Positions 1 to 9,082 of a stretch of 19,518 nucleotides of DNA are shown piece by piece. A program made the position numbers and the translations under genes. Source of the DNA: Firmicutes bacterium UBA5388 (GTDB lineage: Bacteria > Bacillota > UBA4882 > UBA10575); the NCBI GenBank assembly GCA_002409975.1, contig DHOO01000023.1:549-20066 (forward strand). Direction: 5' to 3'. How positions within the stretch are numbered: position 1 is the stretch's first letter; every line of letters starts with the position of its first letter. Below the pieces are notes generated by a model. That model was given only the letters and a program-made list of their open reading frames with translations. It did not search any database and had not been told where the DNA came from.

Positions 1-129
1 TCCATTTAATTGCCCGAACAAAAGGCCAAATGGATTTACAGTAACACTCTGATCTCCCGCCGCCATTGAAAGGTTAGCACATAGAAGAGTTAGGATTAAA
101 GCTAATAAAATAATAGATACTTTTTTCAT
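1..129 (-). CDS. Exported small protein, N-terminal part (runs off window)
   Basis: Only the first 43 codons are present. The ATG lies 6 bases from an AAGGAGGT ribosome site (136-143). The start reads MKKVSIILLALILTLLCANL and continues SMAAGDQSV, a typical signal peptide: two lysines, a hydrophobic core, and an Ala-containing cleavage site near residue 24. The next residues, VTVNPFGLLFGQLNG, resemble the N-terminus of small outer-membrane beta-barrel proteins of the DUF3575 type, which often open with an NPLGLLxG strand. That resemblance rests on few residues, so the family is tentative, while export is well supported. A near-consensus promoter lies directly upstream, so the gene is probably transcribed on its own and well expressed. 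Confidence 0.75.
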   Translation of the reverse strand, partial: MKKVSIILLALILTLLCANLSMAAGDQSVTVNPFGLLFGQLNG

Positions 130-163
130 GATTTTACCTCCTTAAAACTATATAGATATATTG

Positions 164-191
164 ATTATATTACATTACATATTTTTGTCAA
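164..191 (-). promoter_or_regulatory. Sigma-A promoter of the exported protein gene
   Basis: On the minus strand a perfect TTGACA (-35, plus positions 186-191) is followed by 16 bases and a perfect TATAAT (-10, 164-169). The sequence upstream (about 192-230) is almost all A and T and could act as an UP element. The ATG lies about 35 bases downstream of the -10 box. This is the best promoter in the window. Confidence 0.8.
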
Positions 192-571
192 CATTATTTA
201 AATAATAATTTTATATATTGTTAATACGTTTGAAGATGGTTATTGTAGAATTCCCTCCTCCCTATTTTGTTATAAAGGTAAGATTTAATGGTAATCTTGT
301 TCACCTTCTACTAAGCTTTAATAATAGCCCGTCTTACCGCTGAAGAGCATCTTCCATCGAATTAGTATGGTGAAGTGGTACTTGGCTATAACTGTATTAT
401 AATTCCTCATTCTAAACAAATTCTAAACAATTGCCATGGTTTTTATTATAGAAATCGCCTTTTTGAGACTAACGATCCATCTCTAAAATTCTTTACTCTA
501 GGATTTTCAGATGCTTGCTGCGACTCGGTTAGCAATAGGAAACTTTATCTATCTTTACAGTTCAATGAAAC
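192..571. other. Gene-poor interval, about 380 bases
   Basis: No convincing gene lies here on either strand. The plus frame open from 375 continues into antisense mutS2 and has no ribosome site. Short open minus stretches exist (for example SFLLLTESQQASENP, about 518-565) but are broken by stops and lack a start. The only regular elements are an exact 11-bp tandem repeat (409-430) and a small GAAGA/TCTTC hairpin (342-354). It could be a decayed gene or an untranslated leader, and nothing seen decides between them. Confidence 0.4.
409..430. repeat. Two tandem copies of ATTCTAAACAA
   Basis: Positions 409-419 and 420-430 are identical 11-base units in direct tandem. They lie in the gene-poor interval between the mutS2 terminator and the promoter of the exported protein gene. 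One helical turn of spacing would suit a dimeric DNA-binding protein, but replication slippage is equally possible. Confidence 0.6.
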
Positions 572-596
572 AAGGGGCGCGAAAAACGCGCCCCTT
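567..596 (-). terminator. Rho-independent terminator of the lon-mutS2 operon
   Basis: A perfect 10-bp stem (572-581 with 587-596, AAGGGGCGCG/CGCGCCCCTT) has a 5-base loop. Read on the minus strand it is followed by TTGTTTCATT. It lies about 50 bases past the mutS2 stop codon. The plus-strand downstream sequence is less T-rich, so the minus direction is preferred. Confidence 0.85.
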
Positions 597-646
597 ATCT
601 ATAATAATTCTAATAGCCTTTACAAACTAGTTCCGAAGATCAGTCC

Positions 647-3001
647 TTACCGTTCTAATTCCACCACCGTAACACCCATACCACCTTCTCCGCTCTCTCC
701 CCAGCGGTGCTTTTTCACTCGCGGATGCTTTTTCACAAAATCAGTAATCGCGGCTCGCAAAGCCCCTGTTCCCTTCCCGTGGATTAGCCGCACCCATGGC
801 AACCCCACCAGTAAAGCCTCATCCAAATATTTATCAGTTAACTGCAAAGCTTCTTCCACCGTTAAACCTCTTAAGTCCAACTCGACCGAAATACTCTTGG
901 CCTTTTCTTTGCCCAGTTCGGCAATGTTGATTTCACCCGGCTTTGGTCCCTTGTTCTCCTGAGTTGCCAGGGGTAATACTTTGGTCCGTTCCACCCAGAT
1001 CCGAAGGGGACCCGCTTGCACGAGGGCAGACTCCTGATTAAGATCAAGGATTAAGCCTTCTTGTCCTAGGGTCGTAAGTTTAACTCTCATCCCAACTTCC
1101 AGTTCTCCATGAAAATCTACCCCCGATTGATCGGAAGGTTCCTCTAACTCCACCAGTCTTTCCTCCAGTTCTGCGCGGGCCATGTTTACCAGCTTGCTCC
1201 GCTCGTCCGGTGAAGAGGTTTCCTGTAAACTTCTAAGCAAATTCTCCATCTCCCGCCTGGTTTCCCGGACTAGAGAACGGGCTTCTTGGCGAGCTTCTTT
1301 CAGCAGCTGATCCCGCCGGGCCTTTATTTTCGAGAGTTCCGTATTCAACTCCTGCTCTTCTTTTTGCGCGCGAAGACGAAGCGAAGAAGCATCTTTGCGC
1401 TCTTGCTCAAGGAGGCTTCGTTCCTTAACAATTTCGCCAATCAGATCTTCCACTCTGCGTTCCCCGGGAGAAAGCAACTTCCTAGCCTTCTCGATGATGG
1501 CCTCGTTTAAACCCAAACGGGAAGCGATGGCAAAGGCGTTGCTTCGTCCGGGTAAACCGACTAATAAACGAAAAGTTGGCGCTAAAGTTTGCGGATCAAA
1601 TTCCACCGAAGCATTTTGGACTCCCGGTGTATTATAAGCGAACACCTTTAAGTCTCCATAGTGGGTAGTAGCAATCGTCCTTACTCCCCGCCGGTGAAAC
1701 TCCTCCAAAAGCGCAATCGCCAGGGTAGCTCCTTCCGCCGGGTCGGTGCCCGCTCCTAGTTCGTCAAGGAGAACCAGACTGGTCTCTGTTTGCGCCTGTT
1801 TTAAAATCGAAACGATATTAGTCATATGGGAGGAGAAAGTACTAAGGCTCTGTTCAATACTTTGCTCATCACCAATATCGCAATAAATCCCGGTAAAAAT
1901 TCCCGTCTCCGACCCAGAACCAGCCGGCAGATGCAGACCCGACTGGGCCATCAAACTCAGCAAACCGACGGTCTTGAGACTAACGGTTTTCCCGCCGGTA
2001 TTCGGTCCGGTAATCACCAAGGTATGAAAATCTTTGCCCATTTCCAGATCAATGGGGACAACCTCCCCTGCAAGCAAAGGATGACGAGCAGCCAACAGAC
2101 GAATGAAGCCTTGATTATTAATTAACGGCTCGGTCCCCCCCAGCGCCTGACTATAGCGGGCCTTAGCAAAAGCCAGATCAAGCCGGGCCAGGATCTGTAA
2201 ATTAGCCAGGGCGGGAGTAGCCACTCCTCCCACTAAAGCGCTTAACGCGGCTAAGATCCTGGCTACTTCTTGTTCCTCTTCTGCCTCCACCTGCCGTAAT
2301 TGATTATTAAGCTCAACGACCGCCATTGGTTCGACAAATAAGGTCGCGCCGCTAGCCGACTGATCATGCACAATCCCGGGGAGCGCCTGCTTATATTCTT
2401 GCTTGACCGGAATCACATAACGACCATTTCTCAGCGTAACCAATGCTTCCTGCAGATATTTTTGCGTCTCAGACCCACGAACTAAAGCATCCAGTTTATC
2501 TCGAACTCGATTCTGTAAGCTTCTGATCTGAGTTCTAAGCTTAGCTAATTTAGGGCTGGCATTATCTTTTACTTTGCCCTCCGGTTCAATCGCCCGGTCA
2601 ATGGCCTGTTCTACGTGGGGAAAAGCCTCCAGTCCCGCCGCCAAACCGGCAAGTGTCGGAGAACTTTGTTTTTTCTCTTCTGAAAAAAAATCCTTCATCA
2701 AGCGTCCCGCGCGAAAAGTTTCTCCGATTGCCGCCAGTTCTTCCGGAGATAAGATACTGCCAATCCCAGCCTTTTTTAAAGGTTGTCGAAGATCGGCGAT
2801 CCCCCCTAGGGGAATACGTTGGACACTTTGCCATAATTCTCGGGCTTCTGTCGTCTCTGCCTGCCACTTGTTAATCTCTTCCCGAACAATAGAAGGCTTC
2901 AGCGCAAGCGAGAGCTCTTTCCCTAATTCACTGCTCGCATAAGTAGACAATCGGGCAAGGATCTTATCAAACTCCAAGACCCGAAAAGTCTTATCATTCA
3001 A
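647..3001 (-). CDS. mutS2: MutS2-type ATPase with C-terminal Smr domain
   Basis: This protein of 784 residues is a full-length MutS2. The core and lever helices occupy about residues 1-310. The ABC-type ATPase follows, with Walker A GPNTGGKT (332-339) and Walker B LVLLDELGAGTDP (409-421). A charged coiled coil spans about 510-625. The Smr nuclease domain is at about 705-784, with DLRG and HGKGTG motifs. Family members act on branched DNA and suppress recombination. In Bacillus the same family (RqcU) also splits collided ribosomes. The start codon is TTG (2999-3001), supported by AAGGAGG eight bases upstream; no closer ATG fits. It follows lon by 33 bases and ends before a strong terminator, so the two are probably co-transcribed. 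No key residue is missing. Confidence 0.96.
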   Translation of the reverse strand: MNDKTFRVLEFDKILARLSTYASSELGKELSLALKPSIVREEINKWQAETTEARELWQSVQRIPLGGIADLRQPLKKAGIGSILSPEELAAIGETFRAGRLMKDFFSEEKKQSSPTLAGLAAGLEAFPHVEQAIDRAIEPEGKVKDNASPKLAKLRTQIRSLQNRVRDKLDALVRGSETQKYLQEALVTLRNGRYVIPVKQEYKQALPGIVHDQSASGATLFVEPMAVVELNNQLRQVEAEEEQEVARILAALSALVGGVATPALANLQILARLDLAFAKARYSQALGGTEPLINNQGFIRLLAARHPLLAGEVVPIDLEMGKDFHTLVITGPNTGGKTVSLKTVGLLSLMAQSGLHLPAGSGSETGIFTGIYCDIGDEQSIEQSLSTFSSHMTNIVSILKQAQTETSLVLLDELGAGTDPAEGATLAIALLEEFHRRGVRTIATTHYGDLKVFAYNTPGVQNASVEFDPQTLAPTFRLLVGLPGRSNAFAIASRLGLNEAIIEKARKLLSPGERRVEDLIGEIVKERSLLEQERKDASSLRLRAQKEEQELNTELSKIKARRDQLLKEARQEARSLVRETRREMENLLRSLQETSSPDERSKLVNMARAELEERLVELEEPSDQSGVDFHGELEVGMRVKLTTLGQEGLILDLNQESALVQAGPLRIWVERTKVLPLATQENKGPKPGEINIAELGKEKAKSISVELDLRGLTVEEALQLTDKYLDEALLVGLPWVRLIHGKGTGALRAAITDFVKKHPRVKKHRWGESGEGGMGVTVVELER

Positions 3002-3034
3002 CAGGATCGCCTCCTTGATCCCTGTTTATCTTTT

Positions 3035-5407
3035 TTAACCCACATCTTCTTTGGAGACAGGGTACACTAACGCTTCCTTTAATACCACATCCATCTCCTC
3101 GGCTAGTATAAACTGGAGTTTCCGAGCGACATTAGCCGGAATCTCCTCCAGATCTTTCTGGTTTTCCTTCGGAATTATTATTTTTTTGATCCCCGCCCGG
3201 TGGGCAGCTAACACCTTTTCTTTCAAACCACCGATCGGTAGCACTCTCCCTCTTAAGGTGATCTCACCGGTCATCGCCAGCTCACTACGTACCGGAACAC
3301 CGGAAAGAGCCGAGACGACCGCCGTCGCCATGGTGATTCCGGCCGAAGGACCATCTTTCGGGATCGCTCCCTCAGGGACGTGAATATGGAGATCAGTATT
3401 CTCATGAAAATCCTCAAAAACCCCTAAAGACGAAGCCCGAGAACGGATATAACTCACCGCCGCCTGTGCCGACTCCCGCATCACTTCCCCTAATTTTCCA
3501 GTTAATAGCAATTGCCCTTTACCTTTAACTGCTGACACTTCAATGGTCAAGATCTCTCCACCCACTTCGGTCCAAGCCAGACCGGTAGCTACTCCTATCC
3601 GGTCATCCTCTTCCTTCAATCCGTAGCGGAATTTTGGAATCCCCAAGAATTTGTGGAGATTCTGTTTCGTAACACGCACCGGTTGTAGTTGGTTACTTAC
3701 TAACTGGCGAGCAGTTTTCCGACAAATAGCAGCCAGTTCCCGTTCGAGATTTCTCACTCCCGACTCTCGGGTATATGACCTAATGACTTCAGAGAGAACC
3801 GTTTCTGTTAAGATAAGATTTTCTTCACCTATGCCATGCTGTTTGATCTGTTTAGGCAACAGGTGCTTCTTGGCAATCTCCACTTTCTCATCTTCTGTAT
3901 AGCCGGCAATCTGGATGATCTCCATCCGATCAAGTAACGGACGGGGAATATTGTACATAGTATTGGCCGTTGTAATAAAAAATACTTTAGAAAGATCAAA
4001 ACTAACTTCTAGATAATGATCGCCAAAGGCATTGTTCTGTTCCGGATCAAGAACTTCCAGTAATGCAGAAGAAGGATCCCCTCGGAAATCCGTCGTCATC
4101 TTATCAATCTCATCCAGGAGAAAAACAGGGTTTTTTGAGCCCACCTGCCGCATCGATTGAATAATCTTCCCGGGCATCGCCCCCACATAGGTGCGACGGT
4201 GACCTCTAATCTCCGCCTCATCTCTTACCCCTCCAAGGGAAAAGCGGACAAATTTTCGGTTCATCGCGCGCGCAATAGAACGAGCGAGCGAGGTCTTGCC
4301 CACCCCGGGAGGTCCCACTAAGCAAAGGATCGGACCTTTTAGTTCCGCAGTTAACTTACGAACGGCGAGAAAATCTAAAATTCGTTCTTTAACTTTATCT
4401 AACCCATAATGATCTTCATTCAGAATCTTCTCGGCCGCCTCCAAGTCAAGATGATCATCAGTAAAAACACCCCATGGCAAAGAGAGTAGCCAGTCAAGAT
4501 AATTACGCACGACGACGGCCTCAGCGACCAGCGGCGGCATCTTCTCTAAACGGTCGATCTCTTTAAGCGCTCTTTGTCGCACTTCATCTGGGAGTTCCAG
4601 TTCTTTAAGGCGTCCTCGCAACTCATCGGCCTCAGCCGTCCGTTCATCCTTCTCTCCCAGTTCTCTCTGGATAGCTTTCATCTGCTCTCGTAGATAATAT
4701 TCCTTCTGAGTTTTCTCCATCTGCTTTCTGACCCGCAGGTGAATTCTCCGTTCCATCTCAATAATCTCCAACTCTTTCATCAGAATTGAGCAGAGTTTCT
4801 CTAAACGTTCGTCGGGAGCAATGGCCTCAAGCAGCGCTTGTTTATCTTCAATTTTTAAGTTAAGATGAGATGCAATAATATCGGCCAGTCTTCCTGGCTC
4901 CTCCACACTGGAAACTGAAGCTAACACCTCCGGCTGGACCCTTTTACTATTCTTAATATACTGTTCAAACTGGAAGAGCGTCGTTCTCATCAGCGCCTCG
5001 ATCTCCGAACTTTTTTCTCGGATCTCATCAACTTTTTCTATCTTGACCCGATAATGCGGGTCGGTCTGGATAAACTCCTTGACCTGCACTCGGTAGAGCC
5101 CTTCCACCAACACACGGATAGTGCCATCAGGTAGCTTTAACAACTGTTTAACTTCGGCTAAAGTCCCTAACACGTAAATATCCTCAGGGTCCGGCTCACT
5201 GGTTTTTGCCTGATGCTGGGCGGCGAGAACAATCATTCTGTTATTCACCATGGCTTCTTCCAAAGCGCTAACGGATTTTTCTCTTCCTACATCTAAATGA
5301 ATAATGACATAAGGAAAAACAATAACTCCCCTCAAGGGAAGCAGGGGAAGTTCCATCAAGTTCTCATTTCTCATATTTTTTTTCCAATTAATTGCAGCAG
5401 CCGCCAC
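3035..5407 (-). CDS. lon: ATP-dependent Lon protease, LonA type
   Basis: A 790-residue LonA with all expected parts. The N-terminal substrate-binding domain begins ELPLLPLRGVIVFP (about 19-32). A long helical region covers about 210-300. The AAA+ module has Walker A GPPGVGKT (365-372) and an FLLDEIDKM Walker B. The C-terminal protease domain has Ser688 in PKDGPSAG and Lys731 in GGLKEK as the catalytic dyad. Lon degrades misfolded and regulatory proteins in the cytosol. The start chosen is GTG at 5405-5407, because GGAGGT lies 8 bases upstream. An internal ATG at 5372-5374 would give a more usual N-terminus (MRNENLMELPLLPLRG) but has only a weak ribosome site. It heads a two-gene operon with mutS2. 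I saw no clear heat-shock operator (CIRCE or CtsR box) upstream. Confidence 0.97.
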   Translation of the reverse strand: MAAAAINWKKNMRNENLMELPLLPLRGVIVFPYVIIHLDVGREKSVSALEEAMVNNRMIVLAAQHQAKTSEPDPEDIYVLGTLAEVKQLLKLPDGTIRVLVEGLYRVQVKEFIQTDPHYRVKIEKVDEIREKSSEIEALMRTTLFQFEQYIKNSKRVQPEVLASVSSVEEPGRLADIIASHLNLKIEDKQALLEAIAPDERLEKLCSILMKELEIIEMERRIHLRVRKQMEKTQKEYYLREQMKAIQRELGEKDERTAEADELRGRLKELELPDEVRQRALKEIDRLEKMPPLVAEAVVVRNYLDWLLSLPWGVFTDDHLDLEAAEKILNEDHYGLDKVKERILDFLAVRKLTAELKGPILCLVGPPGVGKTSLARSIARAMNRKFVRFSLGGVRDEAEIRGHRRTYVGAMPGKIIQSMRQVGSKNPVFLLDEIDKMTTDFRGDPSSALLEVLDPEQNNAFGDHYLEVSFDLSKVFFITTANTMYNIPRPLLDRMEIIQIAGYTEDEKVEIAKKHLLPKQIKQHGIGEENLILTETVLSEVIRSYTRESGVRNLERELAAICRKTARQLVSNQLQPVRVTKQNLHKFLGIPKFRYGLKEEDDRIGVATGLAWTEVGGEILTIEVSAVKGKGQLLLTGKLGEVMRESAQAAVSYIRSRASSLGVFEDFHENTDLHIHVPEGAIPKDGPSAGITMATAVVSALSGVPVRSELAMTGEITLRGRVLPIGGLKEKVLAAHRAGIKKIIIPKENQKDLEEIPANVARKLQFILAEEMDVVLKEALVYPVSKEDVG

Positions 5408-5627
5408 GGCTACACACCTCCATTATCTCCCTTTTGCATCAAAAAGAAACAAAACATAGTATTAGTTATAAAGTGGTTCATTCTGTAACCTACCGCTGTT
5501 TTCCTTCCGTTGTTTTATGGCGCCACTAACTAAAGCTGGAGTATCTACAATATTTCACCACAAAAAACCATTCCTGTTCTTGTTGTTTGACATCTCAACA
5601 TAAAAACCTCCTTCAAATCAGGTTAAA

Positions 5628-5664
5628 TCTTCTTTCCTGCAGGATTATTAATCCTGTAAGAAGA
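5628..5664. repeat. Two-part inverted repeat in the UPF0182 leader
   Basis: Inner arms CAGGATT (5640-5646) and AATCCTG (5650-5656) enclose a 3-base loop. Outer arms TCTTCTT (5628-5634) and AAGAAGA (5658-5664) also pair exactly. They are separated from the inner stem by TCCTG on the left and one T on the right. The structure ends 34 bases before the UPF0182 start codon. It has no U-tract and sits between divergent genes, so it is unlikely to be a terminator. It could be an operator or an mRNA leader hairpin. The rest of the 291-base lon/UPF0182 gap shows no confident promoter. Confidence 0.55.
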
Positions 5665-5698
5665 ATTATTTGCCGTATAACTAATTGGAGGTGATACT

Positions 5699-8350
5699 AT
5701 GAACAAGAAATTTTTGGCCGTACTCATCCTTTTACTTCTGGCTGGAATCACTCTTCTGGGGTTTTTCTTAGACCAAGTTCTGGCTTGGTTGTGGTATAGA
5801 AGTCTTGGCGCTCTCAGCTTATTCTGGGTTCCGCTGCTGACCAACGTTCTCTCCCGCTTTGGTTTAGGGCTATTCTTTTTTGCTTTTCTATATATCAATC
5901 TCCGGCAAACCAGAAAAGCCTTTTTAGAACTTAATACCGAGGTTAAATTTACTCCTCGGAAACATTTGCTGATCTCGCTCTTAGCTTCTCTCGTCCTCAC
6001 CCTCTTCTTGGCGCCCGGTTTTTCGTTGGACTGGACTTTAATTCAACAGTTTTTACACCAGAGCAGTTATGGAGTATCTGATCCCATCTTCCACAAGGAT
6101 CTAGGGTTTTATCTGTTTTCATATCCGCTTTATCAGAAATTAATTATTACTTTCCTGGGATTAATGATCCTTTCACTGTTAAGCACAGCGTTATTTTATC
6201 TTCTTGCTCAAGCATATTGGTATCAGGATAAAAAATTTCAATTCTGGCCCCGAGCCCGGACCCATCTAACCATCCTCGGCGCTTTGTTTTTCCTGATTAA
6301 AGCCGGTGACCATTATATTAGTAGATACGGCATGCTTTATGAAGAGAAGATTTTGTTAACAGGCGTAGACTTTACAGCCCATCATCTTCGAATCTTTGGT
6401 AATAACATCTTAACGATAATCGCGATCGCCTCGGCCTGTTTATTGATCTGCTCCCTCTTTAGAAAACGCCCTCTTCGCCTGATCTTTACCGGTCTTGGCT
6501 TATGGTTGGGTTCTCTAGTTCTTCTCACCCTTGTTGTTCCCCCGATTGTCGAAGCCTTAATGGTTAAACCCAACCAGTTTATTGTGGAAGAAGAATACCT
6601 CGACCACCACATCCAATATACGCGGTTGGGGTTTGGTCTGGACCGAATCAAAGAGCAAGCTTATGAATTGAATCTAAACGCTGATCTTTCCACCATCGAT
6701 AAAAGTCACCCTTCTTTAACCAATTTACGGATTTGGGATTGGCGACCACTACTCCCAGCTTATAATCAACTACAATCATTCCGTTCTTACTATACCTTTT
6801 ATGATCTTGATATCGACCGCTACCCCACTCCTAGCGGACAAAAACAAGTAATGATCGCCGCCCGTGAACTGGAAGCAGGGAAAGCCGAAAACAGCTGGCT
6901 AAACCTTCATCTCACTTATACCCATGGGTATGGTTTGGCCATGAATGAAGTCAGCCAAGCCAACAGCGTCGGTCAACCCCTCTTTTTAGTGAAAGATCTT
7001 CCTCCTGTAGTCAGCCCGGCCCTTCCCGAACTTAAACTGGTTCGTCCAGAAATCTATTTCGGTGAAAGGCAAAACACTTATAGTATCGTTCGCACCAAAG
7101 AAAAGGAGTTCGACTACCCGGCAGGCGCGGGGAAAACGATGACTACCACTTATCAAGGTAGAGACGGGATTTCCCTACGACGTTTTCTTACGAGAATACT
7201 TTTTGCCGCCAAGCTTCAAGAAAGTAACTTAATCCTCTCCGGTTATATTAAAGACGAGAGCAGAATCCTTTTACATTGTAATATTAAAGAGCGGGTTTCC
7301 AAACTGGCTCCCTTCCTCGGCCTCGATTCGGATCCTTATTTGGTAGTGGCCGACGGGAGATTATTCTGGATGATCGATGCGTATACTACCTCGCGCTATT
7401 TCCCTTACGCCAAAAGGCATCAACAGGGATTCAACTATATCCGAAATTCCGTTAAAGTGGTGGTCGATGCCTACCATGGAACCGTCGATTTTTATGTCAT
7501 TGACCCTACTGATCCCCTGATTGCTACCTGGCAAAAAATCTTTCCCAAAATGTTCAAACCTTTTAGCGCCATGCCAACAACCTTACAACAACACATCAGG
7601 TATCCGGAGTTCCTCTTCACCATTCAACAGGATATGCTCTTAACCTATCATCTTACAGAACCGAAATCTTTTTATGAAAAAGAGGATTATTGGAATATCC
7701 CCACCCAGATTTATGATAATAACCAAGAAACGCTGGAACCATATTATGTTACTTTGCTCCTGCCGGGAGAGGAAGAAGAGGAATTCTTACTGATGCGACC
7801 CTTCACTCCTCAGGGAAAACAGAATATGATCTCGTGGCTGGTAGCCCGCTGCGACCAACCCCATTATGGAGATTTAATCCTCTACCAACTCCCAAAAGGA
7901 ACTAATACCTACGGGCCGATGCAGATCGAAGCTCGAATCGGTCAGCAACCTGAGATTACCGAGTTGATTACCCTTTGGAATCAAAACCAGTCACGACTAA
8001 TCCGTGGTAACCTACTGATTATCCCTCTCGAGAAAACCATCCTTTATGCCGAACCATTTTATATCGTCTCCGCACAGGGACAAAGCCCGGAATTTAAAAA
8101 AATAGTATTTGTCTGCCAAGATCAAGTAGTGATCGGAGATAGCATCGGAGAGGCTCTGCAACGACTGCAAAAGCTTAAAGACCAACCATTCTTCGTGGAC
8201 GAACCAAAGGTAGAAACGACAACTAATCTTGGGTCTAGAGAAATTAAAAGTATTGACCCGGAAATTCTGGAAAAACTTGAGATTAAACTGAGGGAAACGC
8301 TGGAATTGATCGAAGAAGCAAAAAAAACGAGCAATCCACAGAAGAAATAA
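5699..8350 (+). CDS. UPF0182 family large membrane protein (COG1615)
   Basis: An 883-residue protein with seven predicted membrane spans in the first third (about 5-24, 49-67, 89-108, 146-170, 189-202, 234-254, 260-282), then a long region outside the membrane. Family hallmarks are visible: DPIFHKDLGFYLFSYPLY (about 128-145), PNQFIVEEEYLDHHI (about 291-305) with YTRLGF, and a segment running from NLRIWDWRPLLPAYNQ to YYTFYDLDIDRY. The last 40 residues are charged and helical. The biochemical role of the family is not established; an envelope function is inferred from topology only. The ATG is preceded by GGAGGTG (5687-5693) at 5 bases. It stands alone between divergent lon and a convergent gene. 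Length and motifs are normal. Confidence 0.93.
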   Translation: MNKKFLAVLILLLLAGITLLGFFLDQVLAWLWYRSLGALSLFWVPLLTNVLSRFGLGLFFFAFLYINLRQTRKAFLELNTEVKFTPRKHLLISLLASLVLTLFLAPGFSLDWTLIQQFLHQSSYGVSDPIFHKDLGFYLFSYPLYQKLIITFLGLMILSLLSTALFYLLAQAYWYQDKKFQFWPRARTHLTILGALFFLIKAGDHYISRYGMLYEEKILLTGVDFTAHHLRIFGNNILTIIAIASACLLICSLFRKRPLRLIFTGLGLWLGSLVLLTLVVPPIVEALMVKPNQFIVEEEYLDHHIQYTRLGFGLDRIKEQAYELNLNADLSTIDKSHPSLTNLRIWDWRPLLPAYNQLQSFRSYYTFYDLDIDRYPTPSGQKQVMIAARELEAGKAENSWLNLHLTYTHGYGLAMNEVSQANSVGQPLFLVKDLPPVVSPALPELKLVRPEIYFGERQNTYSIVRTKEKEFDYPAGAGKTMTTTYQGRDGISLRRFLTRILFAAKLQESNLILSGYIKDESRILLHCNIKERVSKLAPFLGLDSDPYLVVADGRLFWMIDAYTTSRYFPYAKRHQQGFNYIRNSVKVVVDAYHGTVDFYVIDPTDPLIATWQKIFPKMFKPFSAMPTTLQQHIRYPEFLFTIQQDMLLTYHLTEPKSFYEKEDYWNIPTQIYDNNQETLEPYYVTLLLPGEEEEEFLLMRPFTPQGKQNMISWLVARCDQPHYGDLILYQLPKGTNTYGPMQIEARIGQQPEITELITLWNQNQSRLIRGNLLIIPLEKTILYAEPFYIVSAQGQSPEFKKIVFVCQDQVVIGDSIGEALQRLQKLKDQPFFVDEPKVETTTNLGSREIKSIDPEILEKLEIKLRETLELIEEAKKTSNPQKK

Positions 8351-8383
8351 TAAGTTATCTGGGTTTATATCCTCGCAAGAAAA

Positions 8384-8418
8384 AAAGAACGCTCAACCTT
8401 TCAAGGAGAGCGTTCTTT
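8384..8418. terminator. Bidirectional terminator between UPF0182 and SLOG genes
   Basis: An 11-bp perfect stem AAAGAACGCTC (8384-8394) / GAGCGTTCTTT (8408-8418) encloses a 13-base loop that can itself pair CCTT with AAGG. On the minus strand it runs into TTTTTTTCTTG, an excellent U-tract for the gene ending at 8435. On the plus strand it ends TTCTTTAAATAG, weaker but usable for the gene ending at 8350. Confidence 0.85.
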
Positions 8419-8434
8419 AAATAGTAGTTTTAGC

Positions 8435-8923
8435 TTATGATAAGCAGATTTTTTTAACCTCTTCAATTACTTCTTCTGGTTTAGAAACAAAAATCATAAT
8501 CCCGGCTTTTTGGTATTCTACAAATAAATCCCCAAGAGAGAAGTTAAGTAAGATTACATTTTTCCCGTTTTTCAAAGCTAGCGCAATCTCGGAGATAGTC
8601 CCTGAACGGCCCGGTAATGCCACGACCACATCACTAGTGAGGATATTGATGAAATTTCGTCCATCTCCCATTCCGGTAAGAATCGGAATGTCGATAAACG
8701 GAGAGACTAAATTAGTATGACGATCCGGCAAAATACCAACTGTAAGTCCGTTTTGTTCTTTTGCGCCCCGAGCGGAAGCTTCCATAACGCCTACACCCCA
8801 GCCACCATTTAACAGCACCCAACCCTCTTTGGCAATCAGACCTCCAAGTTTATACGCCATCTCACAGACTTCAGGAGAAGCGCCTTCCCCTCCACCCATC
8901 ACTCCTACGATCAACTTTTTCAT
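8435..8923 (-). CDS. TIGR00725/SLOG-family nucleotide-binding protein
   Basis: A 162-residue Rossmann-like protein of the SLOG superfamily, related to LOG and DprA. It opens MKKLIVGVMGGGEGASPEV, has the GGWGVGVMEA loop (40-49), TGMGDGRNFIN (83-93) and PGRSGTISE (104-112), corresponding to the PGGxGTxxE phosphate-binding signature. Relatives bind nucleotides or similar ligands. The plant-type members release cytokinin bases, but the substrate of this short subfamily is unknown. I chose the ATG at 8921-8923 because GGAGGT (8930-8935) lies 6 bases upstream. The frame is open to 8947, but that longer start has no ribosome site. The gene is monocistronic, ending at a strong terminator shared with the convergent UPF0182 gene. 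Confidence 0.85.
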   Translation of the reverse strand: MKKLIVGVMGGGEGASPEVCEMAYKLGGLIAKEGWVLLNGGWGVGVMEASARGAKEQNGLTVGILPDRHTNLVSPFIDIPILTGMGDGRNFINILTSDVVVALPGRSGTISEIALALKNGKNVILLNFSLGDLFVEYQKAGIMIFVSKPEEVIEEVKKICLS

Positions 8924-9032
8924 CTTTAGACCTCCAAATATACGCACTCACTTGTTATTATTAACCACCTGGTATGAGAAACCTTTCTACAGAATATTAA
9001 ATCTAGATTAAAAAGGAGGTTACTAAAACATT

Positions 9033-9056
9033 AAAAAACCGGAGCAGTCGCCCCGG
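9033..9056 (-). terminator. Terminator of the FG-GAP protein gene
   Basis: The stem CCGGAGC (9039-9045) / GCCCCGG (9050-9056) has one G-T pair and a 4-base loop. On the minus strand it is followed at once by six T residues (9033-9038). It lies 26 bases beyond the stop codon of the FG-GAP protein gene. Confidence 0.85.
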
Positions 9057-9082
9057 CCTTAGAACACTACTTACTTTTCTTG

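Noticed and set aside
375..962. 195-codon plus-strand frame
   Set aside because: It lacks a ribosome site, starts in the AT-rich gap and runs antisense into the Smr domain of mutS2; its product has no recognisable features.
5587..5592. TTGACA upstream of the UPF0182 gene
   Set aside because: No -10-like hexamer occurs at 16-18 bases downstream.
9011..9032. AAAAGGAGGT on the plus strand that looks like a Shine-Dalgarno site
   Set aside because: No ATG, GTG or TTG follows at a usable distance and a terminator stem for the opposite strand comes next.
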